From the NCBI GenBank assembly GCA_963737225.1, contig CAVTSA010000009.1:124001-188000 (forward strand): a stretch of 64,000 nt of DNA, given 5' to 3'. Source of the DNA: CAVTSA01 sp963737225. Lineage in GTDB: Bacteria; Chloroflexota; Dormibacteria; Dormibacterales; Dormibacteraceae. Below are positions 7,806-16,376 of this stretch, piece by piece. The position numbers and the translations under genes are program-made. Positions within the stretch are counted from its first letter, which is position 1. Each line of letters begins with the position of its first letter. The notes under the pieces are model-generated. The model was not told where the DNA came from, ran no database searches, and saw nothing but the letters and a program-made list of their open reading frames with translations.

Positions 7806-9891
7806 GACCCGCCGGCACTTCAAGGACCGCGTCGACGCGGCCCTGGCCAACAGACCGCAGCAGCAGGCACTGCGGGCAGGTTTGCCGAACCTGCGCCACC
7901 GCCGGGACCAGGCGTTCGAGACCTTCGATTTCGCGGCCGGCCGGAAGGAGCTGAAACGCCGGCGTCAGGCCAACCTGGACCGGCTCCCGGAGATCCTGGA
8001 GCGGTTCACCGAGCGGCTTCAGGCCGCCGGCGGCCAGGTCCACCTGGCGCGGGACGCCACCCAGGCGCGGCAGATCATCGGCGATCTCTGCCTGCGCGCC
8101 GCCCGCGAAGACGGCAAGGAACCCGGAACCAAGGACGGCGCGCGCCCCATCGTCACCAAGTCGAAATCGATGGCGACCGAGGAGATCGAGCTCAACCACC
8201 ACCTGGAACACCTGGGCCTCGACGTCTGCGAGACCGACCTCGGCGAGTTCATCATCCAGCGGCTGCACCAGCGCCCCTCGCACCTGGTCGGCCCGGCGAT
8301 GCACCTAACCGTCGAGCAGTGGGCCGAGAACCTGGAGGTGGAGGCCGACCCCCAGGCGATCATGGCGCGGGCCCGCACCGAGCTGCGCGAGAAGTTCGTC
8401 AACGCCTCGGTCGGCATCTCCGGGGCCAACGCCGCGATCGCCGAGACCGGGACCGTGATGATCGTGACCAACGAGGGCAACGCCGACCTCACCATCACGC
8501 TGCCGCGCGTCCACGTCGCGGTGTTCGGGATGGACAAGCTGGTCGACAGCCTCGACGACGCGACGGCGATCCTCCGCATGCTGACGCGCTCGGCGACCGG
8601 GCAGCCGATCGTCAGCTACGTCAACTGGGTGAGCGGCCCCTCCGGGTCTGCGGACATCGCGGGCGTCTACATCACCGGGGCTCACGGGCCCCGCGAGATG
8701 CACTGCGTGATCCTCGACAACGGGCGGCAGCAGATGCTCGACGACCCCGTGTTCCGGGACGCGCTGACCTGCATCCGCTGCGGCGCCTGCTCCAACGCCT
8801 GCCCACCGTTCATGGCGGTCTCGGGCCATCAGTTCGGTCATATCTACTCGGGCCCGATCGGGCTCGTGCTGACGCCGTTCCATCACGGCCGGGAGGCGGC
8901 GGAGTGGCCGAACTCCCTGTGCGCCCAGTGCAACGCCTGCCAGGAGATCTGCCCGGTAGACATTCCCCTGCCGGCGCAGATCCTGGAGCTGCGTCATCGC
9001 GACCACCGGATGACGGCGGAGAAGCGGGCGCTGCTCGGCACCTGGTCGCATCCGGCGGCGGCCCGGTTGGCACTCCGCCTGAGCGCGACCCTGGCCCCCG
9101 AGCTCTCGCCGCTGCCGCTCGCCAATCCCCCTTTTCGCTCCCGCGTCAAGACCGGCGGGACCGGTGAGCCGGTGACGATCTTCGCCTCCTGCATGGTCGA
9201 CCGGATGACGCCCCAGGCGGGCGAGGCACTCGAGCGGATCCTGCACGCGGCCGGCTATCGGGTCGACTTCCCACGCGGCCAGTGGTGCTGCGGGTTGATG
9301 TGCGCCAACGCGGGTGAGTACGGGAAGGCGGTCGGGCTGGAGCGGCACCTGATGCGCCGTCTGGCGGGGTCCGAAGGGCCGATCGTCACCCCATCCGCGT
9401 CCTGCTTCGGCGCGCTGACCATCGACGCGCCCGGCTGGGGACCGGAGCCGCCGGAGCGGGAGGGCGTCGCCCGCCGGCTGCGCGATTCGACCCGCTTCCT
9501 GCTGGACCTGCTGACCGCGCGGCCGGAGCTGGTGCGACCGCCGGTTGGCGACCGGCCGCGGGTCGCCTACCACGACTCTTGCCAGACCAAGCGGCAGCTG
9601 GGCCTGGTCTCGGAGCCCCGCCGCGTGCTCGAGCTGGCCGGCTACGACGTCGTCGAGATGCCTGACATCGCTCTCTGCTGCGGTTTCGGCGGGAGCTTCA
9701 GCCTCGACTGGCCCGAGGTCGCCGATCGGATCGGGGAGTGGAAGCTGGAGGCGCTGGAGGAGACCGGCTGCACCACCCTGGTCTCGGACAACCCGGGCTG
9801 CCTCGCCCACATCGAGTCGACGGCGCGCAAGCGGGGGCTTGACGTCAAGGTCCGGCACGTCCTGGAGCTGGTCGCCGCCCGGCTCGCCTGA
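7798..9891 (+). CDS. fused LutB-LutA: LUD domain plus Fe-S and CCG domains
   Basis: 697 residues. The first 300 or so form a LutB-type LUD domain (KSKSMATEEIELN, ISGANAAIAETGT). Two 4Fe-4S motifs follow at about residues 325 (CIRCGACSNACPPF) and 375 (CAQCNACQEICPVD). The last 240 residues carry two cysteine-rich CCG-type domains as in LutA (WCCGLMC; ALCCGFGGSF). LutABC oxidises L-lactate to pyruvate through iron-sulfur proteins. Here LutB and LutA are one chain, and no lutC is visible. The start is the ATG at 7798 inside the upstream gene's 3' end. Confidence 0.85.
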   Translation: MAETRRHFKDRVDAALANRPQQQALRAGLPNLRHRRDQAFETFDFAAGRKELKRRRQANLDRLPEILERFTERLQAAGGQVHLARDATQARQIIGDLCLRAAREDGKEPGTKDGARPIVTKSKSMATEEIELNHHLEHLGLDVCETDLGEFIIQRLHQRPSHLVGPAMHLTVEQWAENLEVEADPQAIMARARTELREKFVNASVGISGANAAIAETGTVMIVTNEGNADLTITLPRVHVAVFGMDKLVDSLDDATAILRMLTRSATGQPIVSYVNWVSGPSGSADIAGVYITGAHGPREMHCVILDNGRQQMLDDPVFRDALTCIRCGACSNACPPFMAVSGHQFGHIYSGPIGLVLTPFHHGREAAEWPNSLCAQCNACQEICPVDIPLPAQILELRHRDHRMTAEKRALLGTWSHPAAARLALRLSATLAPELSPLPLANPPFRSRVKTGGTGEPVTIFASCMVDRMTPQAGEALERILHAAGYRVDFPRGQWCCGLMCANAGEYGKAVGLERHLMRRLAGSEGPIVTPSASCFGALTIDAPGWGPEPPEREGVARRLRDSTRFLLDLLTARPELVRPPVGDRPRVAYHDSCQTKRQLGLVSEPRRVLELAGYDVVEMPDIALCCGFGGSFSLDWPEVADRIGEWKLEALEETGCTTLVSDNPGCLAHIESTARKRGLDVKVRHVLELVAARLA

Positions 9892-9893
9892 AA

Positions 9894-9926
9894 CCCCGAC
9901 GACCCGCCGTTTGTCGGCGGACGGGG
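9894..9926. terminator. hairpin between converging genes
   Basis: CCCCG ... CCGCCG-TTTGT-CGGCGG ... CGGGG folds into a strong nested hairpin just after the LutB-LutA stop and before the crtI end. There is no T-run, so if it stops transcription it is not a classical intrinsic terminator. Being symmetrical, it could serve both strands. Confidence 0.5.
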
Positions 9927-9981
9927 CCTACCGGGCCTCCGGAACCACCCATCTGCCCACAGACGGCCTCATGGCCTCGCC

Positions 9982-11451
9982 TCAGACGCGCGCGGCGGGA
10001 CGGTCGGCCCGCACCAGCCCCGCGGTCACCTCGGCGGTGAGCAGCACCCCTGGAATGCCGGCGCCCGGATGCGTGCCCGATCCCACGTGGTAAAGCCCGC
10101 GAGGAGCTCGGTACCGGTTGTGCTGCCGGAAGTAGGCGGACTGGCGCAGGAGCGGCTCGGGGCCGAACGCGTGGCCGGCCTCCGCGCCCAGCCGGTCGCG
10201 GAAATCGAGCGGCGTCCACCGCTCCTCCACCGCGATCGCCGAGCGCAGGCCGTCGAGCGCCAGCCCCTGGGGCGATTCGAGCGCGTCGAGCACGCGCTCC
10301 CGGAGCAGGTCTCCGGTCTCCGGCCACCGCGCGGGTCCGATCAGGTTGGGCACCGGGAGCAGCACGCTGAGCGACTCTCCTCCCGGGGCAGCCATCGCCG
10401 GCTCGGTGCGGGACGGCGCGTGGACGTAGAGGCTGACCGTGTCGCCAAGCGTGCGGCGGCGGGTGGTCCGGTCGATGAAGTCCCGGTAGTCCGGCCCGAC
10501 CAGGAGGGTGTGGTGGTGGAGTTGGGGATACGTGCGGTTCAACCCGAGATAGAGCAGGAAGCAGCTCATGGACAGCCGCTGCCTGGGCGCCGGGAGCCCG
10601 GCCATTTTGCGGGTGAGGCCGACGTCGGCGTTGCTCACCACGAGATCGGCCGGCAGGAGCTCTCCGTCGGCGAGGCGGACGCCGCACACGCGCCCGTCCA
10701 CCTGCTCGATGCGGGTGGCCTCGGCACCGGTGCGGAGGGTCCCGCCGCGCTCGACCAGGTCGCTCAGCGCCCGCACCACCGACCAGATGCCGCCGTCCAC
10801 GTACCAGGCGCCCCCCGCCACCTGCAGGTACGCCAGCGCCGCGTAGACCGCGGGCACGCGGGCGGGGTCACCACCGATGAACAGCGGATGGAACCCGAAC
10901 GCCTGACGGACGTGGGGCTCCTGAAAGTGACCGGCGACCAGATGCTCGACCGATGCCATCGCGTGCAGACGGGCCATGGTCGGAACCAGCGCCGCGAAGT
11001 CGCGCAGGCGCAGGAAGGGTCGCCGTCCGGCGCCCAGGATGGCCTCCTCGTAGATCCGCCGGGAGCACTCGAGGAAGGTGCCCAGCCGCTCCGCGTCGCC
11101 TGCGTCGAAGGCGGCGATCTGCTCGCGCAGCAGCGATTCGGTCCCGAACAGGAACGTCCGTGGCTCGCCCTCCCACGCGATGCGGTAGAAGGGGTCCAGG
11201 CGTCGCAGCCTGAGCATCTGCCCCAGCGGCATGCCGGCGATCGAGAAGAGGTCTTCGAGCAGCTCCGGCATCGTCAGCAGCGAAGGGCCGAGGTCGAACC
11301 TGAAGCCTGCCCGTCGCAGGCTGCCGGCCCGTCCGCCTGCCGCCGGTGCCCGCTCGATCACCGTCACCCGGCAGCCGTCCGCGAGGAGTCTTACGGCGCA
11401 GGCGAGGCCGCCCAGACCGGCGCCGATCACCACCGCCCGTGGCGCTCTCAC
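9982..11451 (-). CDS. crtI: CrtI-type phytoene desaturase
   Basis: 489 residues. The N-terminal FAD-binding motif VVIGAGLGGLACAVRLLADG and the following ERAPAAGGRAG, then FDLGPSLLTMP, are typical of bacterial CrtI; the C-terminus has HVGSGTHPGAGIPGV, the family signature. It desaturates phytoene stepwise to lycopene. The start is GTG, overlapping the stop of the upstream elongase gene (GTGA). Last gene of a five-gene carotenoid operon. CrtI also includes related carotene oxidases, but gene order favours phytoene desaturase. Confidence 0.9.
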   Translation of the reverse strand: MRAPRAVVIGAGLGGLACAVRLLADGCRVTVIERAPAAGGRAGSLRRAGFRFDLGPSLLTMPELLEDLFSIAGMPLGQMLRLRRLDPFYRIAWEGEPRTFLFGTESLLREQIAAFDAGDAERLGTFLECSRRIYEEAILGAGRRPFLRLRDFAALVPTMARLHAMASVEHLVAGHFQEPHVRQAFGFHPLFIGGDPARVPAVYAALAYLQVAGGAWYVDGGIWSVVRALSDLVERGGTLRTGAEATRIEQVDGRVCGVRLADGELLPADLVVSNADVGLTRKMAGLPAPRQRLSMSCFLLYLGLNRTYPQLHHHTLLVGPDYRDFIDRTTRRRTLGDTVSLYVHAPSRTEPAMAAPGGESLSVLLPVPNLIGPARWPETGDLLRERVLDALESPQGLALDGLRSAIAVEERWTPLDFRDRLGAEAGHAFGPEPLLRQSAYFRQHNRYRAPRGLYHVGSGTHPGAGIPGVLLTAEVTAGLVRADRPAARV

Positions 11452-13097
11452 GTCGTGGGGTGGCCCGCAGCCGCCACGCTGCGTGGGGGACGGGCAGCGG
11501 TGTCGCGGCCGAGCAGGCTGTCGACGACCGAGCACAGCTGCGCCGTGAGCACGAGCATGACGGCGGCCGGATGCAGGAGGATCGCCACCGGGCGCTCGCC
11601 GCGCGTGGCCGCGAACGCGAGCCGGAGCGCCACCACCGGCAGGCAGGCGGCGAGGCCGACCCACAGCGCCGCGCGATCGCCGAGACACAGCGACAGCAGC
11701 ACGGTGAGCGGTGGGCCCAGCAGGATGGCGCCCCCACCCAGGACCGAGGCCAGCTCGACACCCAGCGCATGACCGCAGCGCTGGGCGTAGTCGCGCCTCC
11801 AGGCCGCCCAGGCGGCGCCGGCGGGCGGGGCGGCACGCCGCACCAGATGCGCGCCGTCGACCACGCGCGGCGGGCACGCGAGGCCGGTTGGGATCGCCAA
11901 CGGCCGCGGCGCGAAGGGCCACCGGACCAGCCGGCCGCCGGAGACGCGCCGCAGGAAGTGGAGCTGGAAGGCGAGGTCGTACAGCGCCGTGACGCCGTCC
12001 ACCGCCCGCGCGAGCCCGGTCCCGCCATCGGTACCGGGAACCACCACCACCACCCCTGGCCCGAACCCGCCGGCGGTAGCTTCGTCGGCTCCGCCCGGCC
12101 CGGTGGCGCCGCCGACGATCGAAGGCTCGTGGAGGCGATCTCGCAGACCGGCAGGGGGTCGGGTGGCGCGCAGGTTGAGGGTCGAGACCACGAGCGCCCC
12201 CCAGGCGATCGCGCCGGCCGCGGCCGCGAGCAGGAGGAGCACGTCCCGGCTGCCCACCCCCCACTCGTGCAGCAGGACCTGCGTGATCACGAACCCGCAA
12301 AGCAGGTTGAGGCCGAGGAACCCGCGCCACGCTCGCCGCGCTTGCAGCGGGGACGGGAGAAGGCAGGAGGCGGCGAGCACGACGTAGGTCAGCATCGCCG
12401 CCGCCGCGATCAGCGCCGGACCGCCCGCGCCGGCAACGATGAGCGCTGCCGCCGCGTACCCCGCGGTGCACAGAACCGCCGTCCTCCGCCCGCCGAGCCA
12501 GGTGCCGATGGAGCGCAGGCCGGCGGCCCGGTCGTACTCGATGTCCTGGATCGACCCCAGCGCCTGGGATGCGATCCCCCAGCAGAACAGCGCCGCGAGA
12601 AAGCGCCAGGGGAGCGCATCCAGCGGAGCGCCCGCGACCAGTCCGCCGCAGACGGCCGGCAGGGTGAAGTGCAGCGAGCTGGTGATGGCATCGAGTCCGG
12701 GGATGACCTTGGTCCGAAGGGGCGGGGCGGAGTAGGCGATCGCCGTTCCCGCCGTGACCAGAAGGCCGATCTCCGCCGCCGTACCGGCCAGCTGGCCGAC
12801 GACCGCGAGCAGGGGCACATTGATGACCCCGACCACGAGCCACATCCGTGGCGCCAAGCCGGGCGGCAGAAGCGCCCCCTCGAGCCCCCCCTTGCGGGGG
12901 TTCCGGCGATCGGACTCGTAGTCGAACAGATCGTTGACGCCGTACATCAGGAGGTTGAACGGCACCAGGAAGTAGAGCAGGCCGGCGACCACCGCCCAGG
13001 AGATGCCGCGCCCGGTGGAGATGGCCACGGCAAGAAAGGGCAGCGCCGTATTGATCCAGTTGAGCGGGCGGCTCGCGACCAGGAGCCGGCGCATCAT
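11448..13097 (-). CDS. UbiA-type prenyltransferase (lycopene elongase-like) with extra C-terminal membrane segment
   Basis: 549 residues. Residues 1-290 are a UbiA-family membrane prenyltransferase with both Asp motifs: NDLFDYESD (55-63) and DIEYD (185-189), plus YSAPPLRTK. This matches lycopene elongases (CrtEb/LbtBC), which add C5 units to lycopene to give C50 carotenoids. Residues 300-549 are not part of UbiA. Their end (RPVAILLHPAAVML, then a Leu-rich helix) resembles the C-terminal membrane part of family-2 carotenoid/hopanoid glycosyltransferases, but no catalytic DxD or QxxRW motif is visible. It may be a fusion to a glycosyltransferase remnant. Overlaps its neighbours by 4 nt on both sides. 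Confidence 0.75.
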   Translation of the reverse strand: MMRRLLVASRPLNWINTALPFLAVAISTGRGISWAVVAGLLYFLVPFNLLMYGVNDLFDYESDRRNPRKGGLEGALLPPGLAPRMWLVVGVINVPLLAVVGQLAGTAAEIGLLVTAGTAIAYSAPPLRTKVIPGLDAITSSLHFTLPAVCGGLVAGAPLDALPWRFLAALFCWGIASQALGSIQDIEYDRAAGLRSIGTWLGGRRTAVLCTAGYAAAALIVAGAGGPALIAAAAMLTYVVLAASCLLPSPLQARRAWRGFLGLNLLCGFVITQVLLHEWGVGSRDVLLLLAAAAGAIAWGALVVSTLNLRATRPPAGLRDRLHEPSIVGGATGPGGADEATAGGFGPGVVVVVPGTDGGTGLARAVDGVTALYDLAFQLHFLRRVSGGRLVRWPFAPRPLAIPTGLACPPRVVDGAHLVRRAAPPAGAAWAAWRRDYAQRCGHALGVELASVLGGGAILLGPPLTVLLSLCLGDRAALWVGLAACLPVVALRLAFAATRGERPVAILLHPAAVMLVLTAQLCSVVDSLLGRDTAARPPRSVAAAGHPTT

Positions 13098-13387
13098 GCC
13101 CACCTCCGGCGCCACCAGGGCCACGCCCAGACGGCGGCCGCCACCAGGTAGAGGGCACAGCCGTACGCGAGATCCTCGACCGGAGCCGCGCCGACATCGA
13201 CGCCGCTCCGTGGAGCCCGCGCGTACTCGAACACGCCGAGGCGGATCAGGGCGGAGTCGGCGACCACGGTCAGGGCGACGAAGACGGCCAGCCCGACCCA
13301 GAGCGCGAGATCGCCGGCGCCGCCCCGGAGCACGGTCAGCGCCACGGCCAGCAGCAGCAGCACCGCCGCCGCCCACGTGTAGGCCAT
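13094..13387 (-). CDS. lycopene cyclase-like subunit, CrtYd/Yf type
   Basis: 97 residues, three hydrophobic segments. The segment DSALIRLGVFEYARAPRSG is typical of the small membrane cyclase subunits (CrtYd of beta-cyclases, CrtYf/Yh of C50 cyclases). Two such subunits act as a pair. The ATG overlaps the previous gene's stop and its own stop overlaps the elongase ATG. The elongase neighbour favours a C50 cyclase role, but sequence alone does not settle beta, epsilon or gamma ring formation. Confidence 0.75.
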   Translation of the reverse strand: MAYTWAAAVLLLLAVALTVLRGGAGDLALWVGLAVFVALTVVADSALIRLGVFEYARAPRSGVDVGAAPVEDLAYGCALYLVAAAVWAWPWWRRRWA

Positions 13388-13695
13388 CAGCGGCCTGCGC
13401 CGAGCAGCCGTCGAGCCAGCTGCCACAGGACCAACGAGAGCAGGCACAGGAACGCGAGCAGGACCGGTTCTTCGAGGGGAATCCCGGGGGGCACGATCAC
13501 CGTGTTGCGAGCGGCGCTGGACTGGAACCAGCCCCCCAGGCTCCCCAGCAGATCGAAGATCAGGAACAGCGGGACGGTGATCACGATCACCGCCAGGAGC
13601 CGCCGCGAGCGAATCCCGAGGCGGAGCCGCCAGTCCAGGAACAGGACCCCCGCCCATCCGGCAAGCAGGCTCAACAGGTAGAGCTCGCGGTCCAC
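13387..13695 (-). CDS. lycopene cyclase-like subunit, CrtYc/Ye type
   Basis: 102 residues, three hydrophobic segments. ELYLLSLLAGWAGVLFLDWR at the N-terminus and VPLFLIFDLLGS in the middle match the first subunit of two-part lycopene cyclases. Its stop and the following ATG overlap by 1 nt (TGATG), so both subunits are made in step. The crtB stop lies 3 bp upstream. Confidence 0.75.
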   Translation of the reverse strand: MDRELYLLSLLAGWAGVLFLDWRLRLGIRSRRLLAVIVITVPLFLIFDLLGSLGGWFQSSAARNTVIVPPGIPLEEPVLLAFLCLLSLVLWQLARRLLGAGR

Positions 13696-13698
13696 CGC

Positions 13699-14523
13699 TC
13701 AGAGGACGAGCGAACGTGCCAGGAGGAGCGCCCGCCTCCGGGACGAGAGGTGGGCCCGCCAGGGCCGCCGCCTCCCCCACCCGTCGCGGGCCAGCTGGCG
13801 CAGCAGGTCGCGATACATGACCGCCGCCACGCGGACCCCCATCCGTCCCTCGGGCAGCAGGTGAAGGCCCGCCAGGCCGCGGTCGTACCACCACTCGGCA
13901 ATCCCGACCTCGACGCGAAGGAGGAGTGAGCGGTCGTCGAGTCCCAGGTCCTCGACCCCGGCCAGCGCCAGCGACTCACGCGGGAGATAGACCACCCCCC
14001 GGGCCCAGTCCTCGTCCACATCCCGCAGGATGTTCGTCCTCTGCATCGCGATGCCGAGGGCGCGAGCCGCCTGGTCCGCCTCGCTGCCGCGGGCTCCCAG
14101 CAGGCAGGCCATGATCCGCCCGACGGTGCCGGCGACGCAGTAGCAGTAGTCATCGAGCTCCCGCTCGGTGGCGAACGTCTTGTGATTCAGGTCGCGTTCC
14201 TGGCCGCGGCAAAAATCGACGACGGCGTCGCGCGGCAGTTGAGGGTGTCTGGTCGCCAGGGTCTCGAGCCGGGACGCGTCCCGTGACGCGACCGTCCCGC
14301 AGGTCGCCCAATCGCGCACGCACCGCAACCGTTCGGCGGCGTCGAGGTCGCGCTCGTCGACCGCGTCGTCCAGTTCCCGGACGACCAGATACAGGAGGTT
14401 GACGTCGGCCCGGACGCGTGGTGGGAGCAGCCGGGCGGCGAGGGAGAACGTGCGGGCCGCCCGGTCGATGACGGCCTGCGCCTCCTCTTGCAGCGTGATG
14501 TTCGTGCGCTCGGCCAATCTCAA
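13699..14523 (-). CDS. crtB: phytoene synthase
   Basis: 274 residues of the squalene/phytoene synthase family. Asp-rich motifs DDAVDERD and DVDEDWARGVVYLP bind the two geranylgeranyl diphosphates. It forms phytoene, the first committed step. I chose the TTG start because GGAG lies 5 nt upstream and no in-frame ATG precedes the conserved FSLAARLLPPRVR. First gene of the carotenoid operon. No crtE (GGPP synthase) is in the cluster; dxs for the precursor pathway lies 5 kb away. Confidence 0.9.
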   Translation of the reverse strand: MRLAERTNITLQEEAQAVIDRAARTFSLAARLLPPRVRADVNLLYLVVRELDDAVDERDLDAAERLRCVRDWATCGTVASRDASRLETLATRHPQLPRDAVVDFCRGQERDLNHKTFATERELDDYCYCVAGTVGRIMACLLGARGSEADQAARALGIAMQRTNILRDVDEDWARGVVYLPRESLALAGVEDLGLDDRSLLLRVEVGIAEWWYDRGLAGLHLLPEGRMGVRVAAVMYRDLLRQLARDGWGRRRPWRAHLSSRRRALLLARSLVL

Positions 14524-14527
14524 GATA

Positions 14528-14542
14528 TCTCCATTATGGAGA
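14528..14542. promoter_or_regulatory. palindromic operator between crtB and FAD oxidoreductase
   Basis: TCTCCATTATGGAGA is a perfect 15-bp palindrome (7-bp arms, 1-bp centre) in the 55-bp gap between the two divergent start codons. It covers the crtB ribosome-binding site and lies 36 bp before the other gene. A dimeric regulator binding here could control both directions. The MarR gene 1.2 kb away is the nearest candidate. Confidence 0.55.
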
Positions 14543-14578
14543 ATCTCTACCGCAAATTATCTTTGCTATCGTGACATC

Positions 14579-15817
14579 GTGGATTGCTGCGTTGCCGGCG
14601 GAGGACCGGGTGGCATGGTCCTCACCTACCTCCTCGCCCGGGCCGGACTCGAGGTCACGCTGCTCGAGGCGCGTCAGGACTTCGATCGCCGCTTTCGGGG
14701 CGACTCGCTGCACCCCGCGACCTTGGAGCTCCTGGACCAGGTCGGTCTGGCCGATGACCTGCTGCGACTCCCCCACGCGAAGGCGAGGCAGTTCACGTTC
14801 CACACCGCGCGCGGAACCTACGTGACGGCGGACTACGGTCTCCTTGCCACCCGCTTCAATTACGTCGGCATCATGCCCCAGGCTCACTTCCTCTCGTTCC
14901 TGGCGGAGCGCGTGCAGGCACTCCCCACCGGCCGCGTGCTGACCGGGACCCGCGTGTCCGGGCTGCTCGAAGAGGCGGGCTCGGTGCGGGGGGTGGCCGT
15001 GCGTACCGCGGGGGGCGGCGAACAGACCATCCCGGCACGGCTGGTGGTCGGATTCGACGGCCGCAGCTCGAGCTTGCGCCGGTTCGGCGGTTTCGACCTC
15101 GAGACGCTGGGCCACGGTAACGACGTCCTCTGGTTCGACCTGCCGCGCGAGGAGGCGGACCCCGAGGATGCCGACCTCTCCCTCTACTTCGGGAGCGACC
15201 ACTACGTGGCGCTGATCAGCCGCCCCGACGCGTGGCAGGTCGGATACGTGATCCGACCGGGCGGGTACCCGGAGGCGCGCGAGGCGGGGGTGGGGCCGAT
15301 TCGGGACTTCGTCTCGGGGCACGTGCCCTGGCTGGCCGCGCGCGTTGCCGAGCTTCGAGAGTGGCGCCAGGTCACGCTTCTCAACGTGGAGATCGCCCGC
15401 GTCCCCCGCTGGCACCGGGACGGCCTGCTCCTGCTGGGCGACGCCGCGCACGTCATCTCCCCGGTTGGGGGAAACGGCATCCTGATGGCGATCCAGGACT
15501 CGATCGTGGCCGCCAATCACCTGATCCCCGCGCTTTTCGGCAGCCAGGGGCAGGTCACCGAGTCCGTGCTCGCCGAGATCCAGGCCGAGCGCGAGCCCGC
15601 CATCCGCAAGGTGCAGGCGGAGCAGGTGCGAACGGAGGCGCGAACCCGGCGACTGCTCACCCAGGGCAAGCCCCTGGCCCCCGACGCGGTGTTCCGCCTG
15701 CTCGGTCTGATCCCGGGGCTCCGGCGGCGGGCGGCCCACCACAACGGCTACGGACCCGGCATGCCCCGCTTCGACCGGCGTCTCCTGGACAGGAGCGCGT
15801 CGCGCTCGGCGGCGTAA
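14579..15817 (+). CDS. FAD-dependent monooxygenase (PHBH/UbiH-like)
   Basis: 412 residues. The flavin motifs of group-A monooxygenases appear in order: VAGGGPGGMVLTYLLARAG (GxGxxG), VVGFDGRSS (DG motif) and LLLGDAAHVISPVGGNGI (GD motif). The family hydroxylates aromatic or polyene substrates with NAD(P)H and O2. Divergence from the carotenoid operon suggests a carotenoid or pigment substrate, but this is only positional. The start is GTG, 6 nt after TATCGT, consistent with a leaderless transcript; an upstream start at 14399 would lie within crtB. The 3' end overlaps the converging MarR gene by 70 bp. Confidence 0.82.
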   Translation: MDCCVAGGGPGGMVLTYLLARAGLEVTLLEARQDFDRRFRGDSLHPATLELLDQVGLADDLLRLPHAKARQFTFHTARGTYVTADYGLLATRFNYVGIMPQAHFLSFLAERVQALPTGRVLTGTRVSGLLEEAGSVRGVAVRTAGGGEQTIPARLVVGFDGRSSSLRRFGGFDLETLGHGNDVLWFDLPREEADPEDADLSLYFGSDHYVALISRPDAWQVGYVIRPGGYPEAREAGVGPIRDFVSGHVPWLAARVAELREWRQVTLLNVEIARVPRWHRDGLLLLGDAAHVISPVGGNGILMAIQDSIVAANHLIPALFGSQGQVTESVLAEIQAEREPAIRKVQAEQVRTEARTRRLLTQGKPLAPDAVFRLLGLIPGLRRRAAHHNGYGPGMPRFDRRLLDRSASRSAA

Positions 15818-16263
15818 TCGCGGAGGTTCTGCCGCAGCTCGGTCATGAACCCGTCGATGATCTCGAGCTCCTCGGCGGAATAGTGGTCGAGCATGCCGGC
15901 GAACCGCTTGCCGAGTGGGCGAAACGCCTCTCGGCTCTCGGTCCGCGCGTGATCGGTAAGCACCAGGACGCTCCGGCGCCGGTCATGCGGGTCCGGCTCG
16001 CGGCGGACGTGTCCGAGCGTCTCCAGGTTGTCGATCAGAGGTGTGGTGGCACCGGTGCTGAGATCGAGGGCGTCCGAAAGCTGCCCGGGAGAGGACGGCC
16101 CCCCGCGGAGCAGGTGATCGAGGGCCAGCAGCTGGGTCGGGTGGAGCTCGATCGAGCGCGCCACGCTGCGGCTGACCGCGCCCATCTCCCGCCCCACCCG
16201 GCGGAGGTGCTCGGCGACCTTCGCCCGCGCGTCCCGCTCTGCCTCCTCGCTCACGTCGAACAT
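15748..16263 (-). CDS. MarR-family transcriptional regulator
   Basis: 171 residues. A winged helix is visible: LHPTQLLALDHLLRGGPSS, then PGQLSDALDLSTGATTPLID (recognition helix) and the wing RREPDPHDRRRSVLVLT. MarR proteins are dimers that bind palindromes near divergent genes and respond to small aromatic ligands. The start is ATG (MFDVSEE). It converges on the FAD monooxygenase and overlaps it. A role in controlling the carotenoid/monooxygenase divergent promoter is an inference. Confidence 0.85.
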   Translation of the reverse strand: MFDVSEEAERDARAKVAEHLRRVGREMGAVSRSVARSIELHPTQLLALDHLLRGGPSSPGQLSDALDLSTGATTPLIDNLETLGHVRREPDPHDRRRSVLVLTDHARTESREAFRPLGKRFAGMLDHYSAEELEIIDGFMTELRQNLRDYAAERDALLSRRRRSKRGMPGP

Positions 16264-16376
16264 CAAGCCTATCCCGCGCCGACGAGACGCCGTTTGCCAG
16301 CGGATCGGTGCTCTACGTTCCGTCGAAGGACCCATCCGTGCACAGACGGCGCCGACCGGGGGCGCAGGATGGAGAC

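Noticed and set aside
8305..9858. 517-residue open frame on the minus strand inside LutB-LutA
   Set aside because: No domain; low-complexity His/Arg/Ala translation opposite a well-supported gene.
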